DNA of 50,356 nucleotides from Paenirhodobacter enshiensis (GCF_000740785.1 NZ_JFZB01000033.1:1-50356); one strand, 5' to 3'; shown: positions 1 through 7,608, numbered from the stretch's first letter. The notes: generated from the letters alone by a model not told the origin. Translations and numbers: made by a program.

Positions 1-40
1 CTCCCGGCAGGGTTTTTCAGCGGCCTGCTAAAAAGCGAAA

Positions 41-62
41 CGGCAGGGATTTCTCCCTGCCG
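41..62 (-). terminator. Rho-independent terminator, leftward transcription
   Basis: A 9-bp perfect inverted repeat (CGGCAGGGA / TCCCTGCCG, loop TTTC) is followed on the minus strand by a T-rich stretch (TTTCGCTTTTTAG). It lies about 105 bp past the stop of the small minus-strand gene at 169-330, so it probably ends the cold-shock transcript. Read directly from sequence; not tested. Confidence 0.6.
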
Positions 63-168
63 CTCCACCTCCCGGTGAGAAACCTGACGAACGCCGATCG
101 GTTCTATTTGGAGCCATATCGCGCTCAGTCATCTGACCGGGAATTCTGCTCATCGCCTTGGCGGTGAG

Positions 169-330
169 TTATTCCTGAATGCCACGCGGCAGTGCAAGCC
201 GGCGCTCGGGAGATCTGTCGCTGGCAAGGCTTCTGAAGAAATCATGCCAGCCGAGGCTGGGGTGGTCTTCCCGACGCGGCGATTTGCACGCTCCGTGCGG
301 TTTGCCCAAAGGCATCTTTTCGGCGGTCAT
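169..330 (-). CDS. Hypothetical small basic protein, 53 aa
   Basis: Small unrecognised protein. I chose the start at 330 because GGAGGG sits six bases upstream of that ATG, while the longer open frame upstream has no ribosome binding site. The product is basic and rich in Pro, Arg and Ser (begins MTAEKMPLGKPHGACKSPRR), has no membrane segment and no motif I know. It is the third gene in the order csp, SHNGK-protein, this gene, all on the minus strand, with a terminator hairpin beyond it, so it may be co-transcribed under cold shock. The evidence that it is a real gene is the good Shine-Dalgarno and its position only. Confidence 0.4.
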   Translation of the reverse strand: MTAEKMPLGKPHGACKSPRREDHPSLGWHDFFRSLASDRSPERRLALPRGIQE

Positions 331-397
331 GTCTGGCCCTCCGTAACATCCAGAGGAACATCCCCTGGAGTATCTGTCTGATGTGCTGTCGCCCGAA

Positions 398-616
398 TCA
401 GTCGTGCGATTCTGATTTTTCGGATGGGGCAACATGTGCCTTTCCATCCATGTCCCGCGCCAGGCGAGCGGCGCGCAGGCTTGCAGTCAGATCTGCCCGC
501 GTTTCGGCTTCGTCTCCAAGGATCAGCTTGACGGCAGCATCCGTGCGTTCCCACGCGGTTGTCGGTGTCTGAGACGCCACGGGGAAGAGGGAGCCGGTCT
601 TGCCGTTATGGGACAT
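398..616 (-). CDS. Conserved-looking hypothetical protein downstream of cold-shock gene, 72 aa
   Basis: Begins MSHNGKTGSLFPVASQTPTT. A near-perfect AAGGAGG lies four bases before the ATG at 616, which decides the start. The protein is soluble and charged, with a probable helical middle (residues about 20-55, rich in Ala, Arg, Glu, Asp) and a polar C-terminus; no signal peptide or membrane segment. It follows csp by 56 bp on the same strand with an RNA hairpin between them, so the two are probably one transcript. I do not recognise a family with certainty and assign no function. Confidence 0.6.
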   Translation of the reverse strand: MSHNGKTGSLFPVASQTPTTAWERTDAAVKLILGDEAETRADLTASLRAARLARDMDGKAHVAPSEKSESHD

Positions 617-635
617 GAAGCCTCCTTGAGAGTGC

Positions 636-658
636 GATCCGGCCATTGTGGCCGGATC
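636..658 (-). other. Intercistronic RNA hairpin between csp and downstream gene
   Basis: Perfect 10-bp inverted repeat GATCCGGCCA / TGGCCGGATC with a three-base loop. On the minus strand it lies after the csp stop and ends just before the Shine-Dalgarno of the next gene, and no T run follows, so it is not a normal terminator. It could stabilise or process the csp mRNA, or gate translation of the downstream gene. Confidence 0.5.
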
Positions 659-672
659 TCTCGTCGTCTGGA

Positions 673-879
673 TCAGGCGATCTTCAGATCGCAGGCAGAC
701 TCGCGACCGTCGCGGCCGCTCTCGATGTCGTAGGTCACGGCCTGTCCATCGTTGAGCTGCGAAATGCCCGCACGCTCAAGAGCCGAAATGTGGACGAAAA
801 TATCCCGTCCGCCGTTCTGCGGCGCGATGAAGCCGAAGCCTTTGTTTGCATTGAACCATTTCACGGTGCCATTGGCCAT
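673..879 (-). CDS. cspA: Cold-shock protein (CspA family), 68 aa
   Basis: Single-stranded RNA/DNA-binding protein acting as RNA chaperone in the cytoplasm. The whole protein is one cold-shock domain: start MANGTVKWFNANKGFGFI carries RNP1 (KGFGFI, residues 14-19), and DIFVHISAL is RNP2. Length 68 aa is typical. The start at 879 has AGGAGA upstream, whereas the extended upstream frame is not conserved in style. It leads a small minus-strand group (396-616 and 169-330 gene follow). The transcript's long leader (upstream of 879) would fit cold-shock control, but no motif there was demonstrated. The symbol is generic; many Rhodobacteraceae carry several csp paralogues. Confidence 0.95.
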   Translation of the reverse strand: MANGTVKWFNANKGFGFIAPQNGGRDIFVHISALERAGISQLNDGQAVTYDIESGRDGRESACDLKIA

Positions 880-1096
880 CGTGAGATCTCCTGTAATAAA
901 TGCCACCCGCAGGACGCGGTGGCCCAGCTCAGTCAATTCTAAAAGGCAGACTGAAGCCGGCAAAGGAGACAGGTGCAGTTGGGAACAACGTAGCCCGTTC
1001 TCACTATATGACTTTTCTACATTTTACAAGGGAAAAGGTCCTCATCGGCTTTCCCTTGCCGAATTGTGAATTGAATTTGCACGTCATCCGGTGCGT

Positions 1097-1345
1097 CAGA
1101 CGAGCTGATCCGTCCAGCCTTCGAGGCCGGTGAGGACATTCGTTCCGAAGAAATGCAGCGGCGGGACATCTGCGCCGTCGCGCCCGCGGGCAACCACTAC
1201 GCGGCCGATGCGGGGGGGGCGGGTCGAACACCCACCATCTGCCATCGAGACAGACCTCCATCCCCGCAGCGAAATCGCCCGGAGGATAGGGTGGCTCCAT
1301 CCCCATATCGCCCAGATATCCGGTGCCGTTGCGCGCCGTCCAATC
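1097..1345 (-). pseudogene. Relic of a transglutaminase-like protein (C-terminal part, frameshifted)
   Basis: On the minus strand one frame reads GTGYLGDMGMEPPYPPGDFA then GMEVCLDGRWWVFDP, the C-terminal signature of the transglutaminase-like family of alphaproteobacteria; the reading then moves to another frame giving PPRIGRVVVARGRDGADV and ends GLEGWTDQLV. The shift falls at a run of G residues near 1212-1219. The N-terminal two thirds, including the catalytic Cys region, are missing. Several family residues look mutated (GMEVCLDG instead of the usual Trp). It is inactive DNA, joined directly to a second relic. Confidence 0.65.
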
Positions 1346-1414
1346 ATTCACGTGCGATGCCTCGCACGGTGCAGGTCGCAACAATGCGGTGGTATCGGTC
1401 AATGCCGTGGAGCT

Positions 1415-1533
1415 GATCCTGTGGCCATGAACGTCGATAGTGTCGCCGTCAATGACCGAGGCCGTGCCGCTGATCGAGGCGGCAAGCGCCGGCCGGCCAA
1501 GCAATGCCAGAGCGATATAAGGGTGCCTTTCAT
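1415..1533 (-). pseudogene. Relic of a thermonuclease (SNase-like) gene, N-terminal part
   Basis: From an ATG at 1533 the minus strand reads MKGTLI, then after a one-base shift ALALLGRPALAASISGTASV followed by IDGDTIDVHGHRI. This is a signal peptide plus the first strand pair of a secreted SNase-like nuclease (the VIDGDT motif binds the catalytic metal). The match stops after HGHRI and unrelated codons follow, so catalytic Arg/Glu residues are gone. Frameshift near 1515 plus truncation make it a pseudogene. The stretch 880-1785 as a whole holds no intact gene I can support. Confidence 0.55.
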
Positions 1534-1680
1534 AGCGCACGGGACAAACGGGCTCGGGGCCTGGGGACAATGCCGAGGTGTCGGAAGTCTGGGGGCTTCG
1601 GCCGCCTGACCCGCGTGTCCCCTTCGTTTGCACTCAGAGCCGACAGCGAAGGGGGGTAGGGGTCTGCTCCGAATCCAAAG

Positions 1681-1733
1681 CCGCCATCCGTAGCGACCTG
1701 ACGCAATCAAGCGTTTTCAGGATGGCGGTTTTG
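1681..1733 (+). repeat. Inverted repeat followed by T run (possible terminator)
   Basis: CCGCCATCC at 1681-1689 pairs with GGATGGCGG at 1720-1728 across a 30-base loop, followed by TTTTG. It resembles a plus-strand terminator with a large loop, but no gene upstream of it on that strand is intact. May be a left-over of the decayed region. Confidence 0.25.
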
Positions 1734-1785
1734 TGATGGGGAAGACCGAAGGTCACGAAAATAATTCAATTATTTCAATGACACG

Positions 1786-1875
1786 TGGCGGAGTGGAAGG
1801 GATTCGAACCCTCGAGACGGTTTCCCGCCTGCACCCTTAGCAGGGGTGTGCCTTCGACCACTCGGCCACCACTCC
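1786..1875 (-). tRNA. tRNA-Ser (anticodon GCU)
   Basis: Minus-strand 90-nt tRNA including an encoded CCA end. Acceptor stem GGAGTGG pairs with CCACTCC, discriminator G. The anticodon stem CACCC/GGGTG encloses loop CTGCTAA, giving anticodon GCT (reads AGC/AGU Ser). The T arm has GGTTCGAATCC, and there is a long variable arm (GCAGGCGGGAAACCGTC), the hallmark of class II serine tRNAs. Confidence 0.97.
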
Positions 1876-1969
1876 GTCGCCTCGTATATTGTCCCGAACT
1901 GCCCGAGACAAGACGAAAGACGCGTTCCGGGAAAACTCCCGCAATACAGCTGCCGCAACTGGCGCAGAC

Positions 1970-3223
1970 TCAGCTGCGCAGGCTCACCGTGCCTTTGCGA
2001 TGGGCCGGGTCCAGCGCGTCGAGAACCTCCGAGCGCGCGCCCTCCATCCGCTCGGCCAGCAATTCAGCCGTGGTCGGGCCGAGGGTAAAGCCCTGATGGC
2101 CATGGCCGAAATCGAACCACAGCCCGGCGTGGTTCGGCGCCGGGCCGACCAGTGGCAGCATGTCGGGCAGGCAGGGACGGTTGCCGAACCATTGCGGCTC
2201 CTCGATCCGCGCGCCGAGCGGCACCAGCCCCGAGGCCGCCGCGATGCCGCGCCGCAGCTGCACCGGATCCGACGGATCGGTCGGCTGCACCAGCGCCGCC
2301 CCGGTCGCCAGCCGCAACCCCTTGCGCATCGGCGTCAGCAAGATGCCGTTCTCGGCGTCGAGGAACGGGCGTGCCAGGCGGACAGGGCTGTCGAAATGAC
2401 CGTGATAGCCGCGCTTCCACAGCATCTGGATGCCATAGCCGAAGCGGGCCAGCAGTTCGGGCGACCAGGGGCCGAGTGCCACGACCGCCTTTTCGCCGGT
2501 GACGAGGCCGCGCGCGGTCTCGACGCTCCAGCCGGCACCCGCCTGCCGCAGGCTGAGCGCATCGCCACGCAGGAAGGTGCCGCCGCGGCGCTCGAACAGC
2601 GCGGCATAGGCCGCGGTCAGCGCGCCCGGATCGGCGCAGGTCCAGCAGTCGTGCCACAGCACCGCGCCGGCCATCGGAACGCGGATCGCGGGCTCGGCCT
2701 TCGCAAGGGCCGCGCTGTCCTCGATCCCGGCCGAGACGCCGTAGTCGCGCGCCAGTGCCTCGGCGCGGCGGGCGGCGGCCTCGAAACGATGCGCGCTGCG
2801 GTAGACATCGGCATAGCCGTTGCGGCGGATCAGCGCCTCGGCCTCGGCGGCGGCGATCAAGGGCGCATGATCGGCGGTCGAGCGGCGGGTGAGCTGGGCA
2901 TAGATCTTCGAGATCGCCCGGTGCCGCTTCGGGGCGGAGGCGCGGAAATACCGCCACAGAACCGGGGCGAGCGCCGGCAGATATTTCGGATCGTAGACCA
3001 CATCGTTGCTGCGCCCGAACGCGTAGGAGAGCAGCGTCATCGGATCGTGCGGGATCGGATGCGGCTCGGCCGCCTCGGCCTGGATGAAGCCCGCGTTGCC
3101 ATAGCTGGTTTCCTCGCCGGCGCCGCGCCGGTCGACCAGCACCACGCGATGGCCGCGGGCCTGAAGTTCCAGTGCCGCGCTCACGCCGACCATGCCGGCG
3201 CCGAGGACGATGATTTCCGTCAT
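1970..3223 (-). CDS. FAD-dependent D-amino-acid dehydrogenase-like oxidoreductase (DadA family), 417 aa
   Basis: Likely oxidises an amino acid (D-amino acid or glycine-like substrate) to its imino acid, passing electrons to the membrane quinone pool. An N-terminal Rossmann fold is clear: VLGAGMVGVSAALELQARGH at residues about 5-24 with the acidic end VVLVDRR, then the DAO-family stretch ETSYGNAGFI. The C-terminal FAD-contacting part reads PCLPDMLPLVGPAPNHAGLW and FGHGHQGFTLGPTTAELLAE, typical of DadA-type enzymes. Length matches the family. It stands alone: the tRNA lies downstream and apbE ends 120 bp upstream of its start. Substrate cannot be told from sequence. Confidence 0.9.
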   Translation of the reverse strand: MTEIIVLGAGMVGVSAALELQARGHRVVLVDRRGAGEETSYGNAGFIQAEAAEPHPIPHDPMTLLSYAFGRSNDVVYDPKYLPALAPVLWRYFRASAPKRHRAISKIYAQLTRRSTADHAPLIAAAEAEALIRRNGYADVYRSAHRFEAAARRAEALARDYGVSAGIEDSAALAKAEPAIRVPMAGAVLWHDCWTCADPGALTAAYAALFERRGGTFLRGDALSLRQAGAGWSVETARGLVTGEKAVVALGPWSPELLARFGYGIQMLWKRGYHGHFDSPVRLARPFLDAENGILLTPMRKGLRLATGAALVQPTDPSDPVQLRRGIAAASGLVPLGARIEEPQWFGNRPCLPDMLPLVGPAPNHAGLWFDFGHGHQGFTLGPTTAELLAERMEGARSEVLDALDPAHRKGTVSLRS

Positions 3224-3342
3224 GATCTGTCTCGTCGGTGAAAGGGCCTGCGGGCCGCATGTCGAACCGGCGCCGCTTCGGGGCGAGGAAACATCTCCCC
3301 GTCCGCCTGCGCAAGGTCTTTCTGGGCGTCGCGTCGGGATGC

Positions 3343-4278
3343 TCAGGCCGCGCCGCGGGTGCCCGAGGTTTCAGCCTCCGGCCCGCCCAGCAACAGCACC
3401 TCGACCCCGATCCGTTCGGCCAGCGCCTTCCCGTCCTCGCCCAGCACCATGAAGGCACTGGCGAGCGCATCGGCCTCCATGCAGCTTCCCGCGAGCACCG
3501 TGGCCGAAGCCGGCCCGCCCAGCACCGGCCCGCCGCGGCGCGGGTCCATCGTATGCGACAGGAACCGCCCGCCGACCGCGATCCGGTGGCGATAATCGCC
3601 CGAGGTGGCGATGGCGGTGTCGTGCAGCTCGAACACCGAATGGGGGGCGCGGGCCTCGGGATCGGGACGCTCGACCGCGACGGACCAGCCGCGGCCGTCG
3701 GGCTGGCGGCCGATGGCACGCAGTTCTCCGTCGATCGAGGCGAGCGCCGCCGCGATCCCATGCGCCTCCAGCACGTCGATCAGCCGGTCGACGCCGTATC
3801 CCTTGGCGATGCCGCACAGATCGAGCATCATCGGCGCGTGCTTGCGTGCCCGTCCCGCGGTCAGGTCGAGTTCGAGGGTCTCATGGCTCGGCCGTCGCGT
3901 CCGGCCGAGCGCGGTGCGGATCGCCTGCGGATCGGCCGGCACCGGGCCGAAGCCCCAGGCGCGGACCGCATCGCCCATCGCGATCTCGAAGGCGCCCCCC
4001 GACAGCCGCCCGATCTGCAACGCGCAATCGAGCACCGTCAGCAGCCTGACCGGCAGCGCCTGCCACGCACCGACGGGGGCGGCGTTGAACCGCATCAGAT
4101 CGCTGTGCGGCCGCCAGGTCGACATCTGCGCATCGACCTCCTCGACCGCGGTCTGAAGATCGGCCGCGAGCGGGCCGAGGTCCGCGCCGGCAGGGGCGTA
4201 GAACACCACCGACCAGCGCGTGCCCATCGTCGGGCCGTTCAGCGTGCGGCGGACCGGATCAGAAGATGTCTTCGGCAT
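3343..4278 (-). CDS. apbE: FAD:protein FMN transferase (ApbE), 311 aa
   Basis: Transfers FMN from FAD onto a Ser/Thr of an extracytoplasmic target protein. Family motifs in order: TMGTRWSV near residue 18; MLDLCGIAKGYGVDRLID (about 150-167); a DGELRAIG Mg/FAD segment; TAIATSGDYRHR; SHTMDPRRGGP; and CMEADALASAFM near the C-terminus. Only a weak N-terminal export signal is seen; the start at 4278 overlaps the upstream reductase stop by 20 bp, so translation is coupled. A candidate target, the DUF2271 protein at 6627-7100, is encoded in the same operon. Last gene of a four-gene minus-strand operon. Confidence 0.93.
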   Translation of the reverse strand: MPKTSSDPVRRTLNGPTMGTRWSVVFYAPAGADLGPLAADLQTAVEEVDAQMSTWRPHSDLMRFNAAPVGAWQALPVRLLTVLDCALQIGRLSGGAFEIAMGDAVRAWGFGPVPADPQAIRTALGRTRRPSHETLELDLTAGRARKHAPMMLDLCGIAKGYGVDRLIDVLEAHGIAAALASIDGELRAIGRQPDGRGWSVAVERPDPEARAPHSVFELHDTAIATSGDYRHRIAVGGRFLSHTMDPRRGGPVLGGPASATVLAGSCMEADALASAFMVLGEDGKALAERIGVEVLLLGGPEAETSGTRGAA

Positions 4279-6466
4279 AACGTCCCTCGGCTTTCAGGCG
4301 GGTCAGATCTTCGCCACGCTCGGCGAGAATGTCGTTCAGCACGCCGCGCACCCCGGCGGCCATGTCGCGCCCGCCGCAGACCATGACCTGCGCCCCCTCG
4401 GCGAGAAGCGCGCTCAGCGCGGCGCGGTCGCGGCTCATCCGGTCCTGCACGTGCTCGGGCCGGGCGCTGCGCGAGAAGGCGGTTTCCAGCGTGGCGAGCT
4501 GGCCGCGGTCCTGCCAGCGGTGCAGATCGTCGCCATAGAGAAAATCGCTGTCCTTGCTGCGTGCGCCGAACCACAGATGCACCGGCCGGCCGCGCCGGTT
4601 CGCCCGCACGAAGCCGGCGAGTGGCGCGATCCCCGCGCCCGCGCCGATCAGGATCAGCGGCTTGCGGCCGGGTTCGGGGTGGAAGGCGGGGTTCGGGCGC
4701 ACGAAGGCGGCGATGCGGTCGCCGGGTTGCAGATCGTTCAGCTGGCCCGAGCACAGCCCGCCCTCCTGCCGGCGCACGCAAATCTCGACGAAGCCATCGC
4801 GCCGGCCCGAGGCGAGCGAGTAGAACCGCGGCAGATCGGATCCGGCGGGCACCACGCCCAGCAGATCGCCCGCCTGGAACCGGGCGAAGCCCTGACCGCT
4901 CAGCCGCGCCCACAGCCCGATGGGCGGCAGTGCGAAGCGCAGGATCGCGGCGGGGGCACCGACTTCGGCGCCATGGTCGCGGCGCGAGATCAGGCTGAGC
5001 GTCACGGCCGGCGGCACCTCGGGCAGGTGGGTCAGATCGAGCGCGATGCCGAGTGCCGCTCCCAGATCGCGGCTCCAGCGGGCGAATTCCTGCGGCGACT
5101 GGCGGTTGATCTGGCAAGGCGCGATCAGCTCGGCCCAGCCGAGGGTGCGGGTGGCCTCGGCAAGCTGCGCGGCATAGCCGCAGAAGGTGGTGAAGCTGCG
5201 ATCGCCGAAGCCGAGGATCGCGACGGGCGCCGTGGGCGGCGCGGGCAGGGCGGCGATGCGGGCCAGAACGCCGCGCGCGACGGTGGGCGCCTCGCCCTCG
5301 CCATAGGTCGCGGCGAGCAGGATGAAGCGTTTCGCGCGGCCGTAGCGGGCGGGGTCGAACTGGCTCAGCTCGGCGGCATGGACGCTCTGGCCGGCCTTGG
5401 TCAGGCCGTCGAACAGGGTGCGCGCGAAGCCCCAGGTCGTGCCGCCTTCCGAGGCGACGAGGAGGATCGTCTCGGCGGTGCCGGCGGCCGTGTTGCCCGG
5501 GATCCGCACGCCAGAGCGCCGGGTGCGCAGCCATTGCACCGTCCCGGTCAGCACGAGGACCGGCACGCTCAGCACCATCAGCCCGAGGATCAGCCCCAGA
5601 ACCGCCGCGCCGCGCCCGGTGTGCAGCATGGTGACGATGGCGCTCGCCCGTTCCCAGGCGGTCGGCGCGACCGAGGCGAGCACCGCCCCGCTGCCCGGGT
5701 CGATCAGCGCGGTGCCGCCCGTCGTGGTCAGGGTATAGACGTCGGTCGGGTCCTGCGGATCGGGGAAGGTCAGTTTCACGAGGTCGCGCGCCGGGGTCGT
5801 CGCGAACAGCGCGATCCGCTCGGGCGGCAAGGGCGGCAGCCCCTGTGCCAGAACCGGATCGGGCTCGGCGCTGTCATCGGGCAGCAGCGAGAAGGCCGAG
5901 GCGGTCATCCACAGCCCGGTGAGCGAGGACAGCATCAGCCCGCCCACCGCGAAGCGCGCCAGATCGACATGCACCCGGCCCGGCCAGGGGCCGCGGCTGC
6001 GCCCGAACCAGTGCCGCCATCCGCCCATCCGCCGCGCCACCATCGCCGCGCCGGTCAGCGTCAGAACCAGCATCCCCGCCGCGCTGAACGCCATCACCAG
6101 CCGCCCGTTCCGGCCGAGGAACAGCGCCCGGTGCAGATCGGTCAGCCACAGTTCGGCCGGCGAGGTGGCGGCGGGCGCGACATCGGTGCCGGTTGCCGGA
6201 TCGACCACCGCGCGCCCGGGCGTGCCGCTTTCGTCGCTCCACCAGGCGCTGATCTGCCCCGAGGGGGCGCGACGCAGCTGTTCGAGGCCCGGATGCGCCG
6301 CCCCGACCCGCCCGAGCAGATCGGCGAGGCTTTGTTCCGCCCCGGCCTGTGGCGAGGACAGCCGTTCGAGCGCGGGAAACACCGAGAGCGCGGCGCCGCT
6401 CAGCGCCGAGACGAGGATCAGAACGGCCAGGATCAGGCCGGGCCAGCGGTGAACGGAACGCAGCAT
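4259..6466 (-). CDS. PepSY_TM-flavodoxin-ferredoxin reductase fusion (transmembrane flavoreductase), 735 aa
   Basis: Predicted to move electrons from cytoplasmic NAD(P)H across the inner membrane. Residues 1 to about 340 are a PepSY_TM unit with four membrane helices; His residues sit at helix ends (RSVHRWPG, LTDLHRALF, GRVHVDLAR, VTMLHTGRG), a pattern compatible with haem b. Residues about 345-480 are flavodoxin-like (ILLVASEGGTTWGFA, LAATYGEGEAP for FMN). The rest is an FNR-type module: RFYSLASG (FAD), GGLCSGQL, then LIGAGAGIAPLAGF and the C-terminal AEDIF ending for NAD(P)H. The layout is that of sulfite-reductase-alpha-like PepSY proteins. Start has GAGGATATC upstream of the ATG. Neighbours apbE and DUF2271 point to extracytoplasmic flavin-based redox work, possibly metal or siderophore reduction (inference). 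Confidence 0.9.
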   Translation of the reverse strand: MLRSVHRWPGLILAVLILVSALSGAALSVFPALERLSSPQAGAEQSLADLLGRVGAAHPGLEQLRRAPSGQISAWWSDESGTPGRAVVDPATGTDVAPAATSPAELWLTDLHRALFLGRNGRLVMAFSAAGMLVLTLTGAAMVARRMGGWRHWFGRSRGPWPGRVHVDLARFAVGGLMLSSLTGLWMTASAFSLLPDDSAEPDPVLAQGLPPLPPERIALFATTPARDLVKLTFPDPQDPTDVYTLTTTGGTALIDPGSGAVLASVAPTAWERASAIVTMLHTGRGAAVLGLILGLMVLSVPVLVLTGTVQWLRTRRSGVRIPGNTAAGTAETILLVASEGGTTWGFARTLFDGLTKAGQSVHAAELSQFDPARYGRAKRFILLAATYGEGEAPTVARGVLARIAALPAPPTAPVAILGFGDRSFTTFCGYAAQLAEATRTLGWAELIAPCQINRQSPQEFARWSRDLGAALGIALDLTHLPEVPPAVTLSLISRRDHGAEVGAPAAILRFALPPIGLWARLSGQGFARFQAGDLLGVVPAGSDLPRFYSLASGRRDGFVEICVRRQEGGLCSGQLNDLQPGDRIAAFVRPNPAFHPEPGRKPLILIGAGAGIAPLAGFVRANRRGRPVHLWFGARSKDSDFLYGDDLHRWQDRGQLATLETAFSRSARPEHVQDRMSRDRAALSALLAEGAQVMVCGGRDMAAGVRGVLNDILAERGEDLTRLKAEGRYAEDIF

Positions 6467-6572
6467 GATATCCTCGTGCAGTCGGTCGGGGCGGGAAAGG
6501 GGGCAGAATGCCCCGGGGCGGTCGGTGGCGTCCGCCCCGGAGCGGGGTCGGATCCGTGCCGTCGCGCCGCGC

Positions 6573-6590
6573 GCCGTTTCGGGAAACGGC
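6573..6590 (-). other. Intercistronic hairpin in the flavoreductase operon
   Basis: GCCGTTT / AAACGGC inverted repeat (7 bp, 4-base loop) in the 160-bp gap between the DUF2271 stop and the reductase start. No T run follows on the minus strand, so it may adjust relative expression (mRNA processing or stabilisation) rather than stop transcription. Confidence 0.35.
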
Positions 6591-6626
6591 GAGGGCGGAA
6601 GGCCGCGGACCCGGACGATTGTCGGT

Positions 6627-7100
6627 TCAGAAACTCACGGTCATCGTGTCGATGTAGCTGCGGCCCTTGACCGGCTTGCCCGATCCCGCCTTGCTCAGCG
6701 GCATGGTGATCTCGTTCGGGCTCGGGCGCATGTCCTCGGCACCGGCATCGACATGCAGCACATAGCCGGCATCGAGCAGCGCGTCCTTCACGTCGACGGT
6801 GATCTTCAGCGTCTTGCCCGCCCCGACCGAGGCGCCGGTGATCCCGTCGAGCTGCGCCAGATCGCCGCCCGAGGCCGCCCGCCAGCCGCGCAGGTCCTTG
6901 TAATACTTGCTCTGCTGACCGGCCATCCACAGAGTGCCGGCGTATTTGCCCTGCGGGTCGGTCAGGTAGAAGGCGACGAAAGCGCCACCGCCGCCGTAGG
7001 CGCTCATCTGCGTGGTGATGGTCACCGGCCGGGCTTCGGCCAGAAGCGGAACCGCGGTCAGTGCGGTGCTCAGCGCAAGGGCGCCCAGAAGACGTTTCAT
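6627..7100 (-). CDS. Secreted DUF2271 protein with flavinylation-like motif, 157 aa
   Basis: Periplasmic protein: signal peptide MKRLLGALALSTALTAVPLL with AEA just before the mature end (about residue 23). The body is a DUF2271 domain (VTITTQMSAYGGGGAFVAFY, NEITMPLSKAG, SYIDTMTVSF). Residues 85-91 read DGITGAS, matching the D-x-x-[ST]-G-A-[ST] pattern that ApbE modifies in FMN-binding proteins; Ser91 would carry FMN. Gene order (this, PepSY reductase, apbE) gives target, electron source and modifying enzyme together. The redox role is inference; the domain and motif are seen in the sequence. Confidence 0.85.
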   Translation of the reverse strand: MKRLLGALALSTALTAVPLLAEARPVTITTQMSAYGGGGAFVAFYLTDPQGKYAGTLWMAGQQSKYYKDLRGWRAASGGDLAQLDGITGASVGAGKTLKITVDVKDALLDAGYVLHVDAGAEDMRPSPNEITMPLSKAGSGKPVKGRSYIDTMTVSF

Positions 7101-7135
7101 CCGGTATTCTCCTTCGATCGGATCGGTTGTCGGGG

Positions 7136-7543
7136 TCAGTTCATCTGCACGACAGGCTTCGTGCCCGGCGTGAACAGGCCGTTTCCGGTGGGGGCGGCCG
7201 AGGGGGCAGGCGTGCCGGGCATCGCGGTGTCGGGGTGGGATGCGGTGTCGTCATCGGCCTCGGGGGCTGCGTCGTCGTCATGGTCTTCAGAGCCGGCGCT
7301 CTGGCTGCCGTGGTCGGAGCCATGCGCGCCATCATGGCCGCTGTCATGGCTGCCATCGTGGCTGTCGTCATGACGGCCCGAATCGTGACCTTCGCCTTTC
7401 GCATCGGCAAGACGCAGCGGTTCGGCATCGGCCGTCGCGGCCATGCGCTGCGCGTCGGAGGGCATCGGGGCCGCTGTCAGCGCGCCGGCGACGCTGGTCA
7501 CCACCGCCGTGGTCAGCGCGAGGAGAGCAAGAACGGATTTCAT
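7136..7543 (-). CDS. Secreted His/Asp-rich putative metal-binding protein, 135 aa
   Basis: First gene of the operon that runs into DUF2271, the flavoreductase and apbE. Signal peptide in residues 1-24 (MKSVLALLALTTAVVTSVAG). Residues about 50-80 are a low-complexity run of His, Asp, Ser and Gly built from HDSG/HDGS/DHGS units; a Pro/Thr/Ala-rich linker follows, and the C-terminus is GNGLFTPGTKPVVQMN, which looks conserved rather than random. No enzyme domain. The composition suggests binding of Zn, Ni, Cu or Fe in the periplasm. AAGGAAC precedes the ATG at 7543, and a TCAG-type direct repeat lies 65 bp upstream. Confidence 0.75.
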   Translation of the reverse strand: MKSVLALLALTTAVVTSVAGALTAAPMPSDAQRMAATADAEPLRLADAKGEGHDSGRHDDSHDGSHDSGHDGAHGSDHGSQSAGSEDHDDDAAPEADDDTASHPDTAMPGTPAPSAAPTGNGLFTPGTKPVVQMN

Positions 7544-7608
7544 CGCGGGTTCCTTGTATTAGGACTGTCCGGGTATCGAACTGTTCGGGAACCGTGTCCC
7601 GCGTCAAC

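Noticed and set aside
1004-1633. 209-aa frame as a genuine secreted protein
   Set aside because: It reads through a thermonuclease relic and a transglutaminase relic with shifts needed in both; called pseudogenes instead.
2064-3761. 565-aa minus-strand frame covering dadA-like and part of apbE in another frame
   Set aside because: Arg/Pro/Ala-rich frame-shifted reading of real genes.
4220-6670. 816-aa open frame on the plus strand opposite the flavoreductase
   Set aside because: Opposite-strand shadow, Arg/Gly/Gln-rich, no Shine-Dalgarno and no family features.
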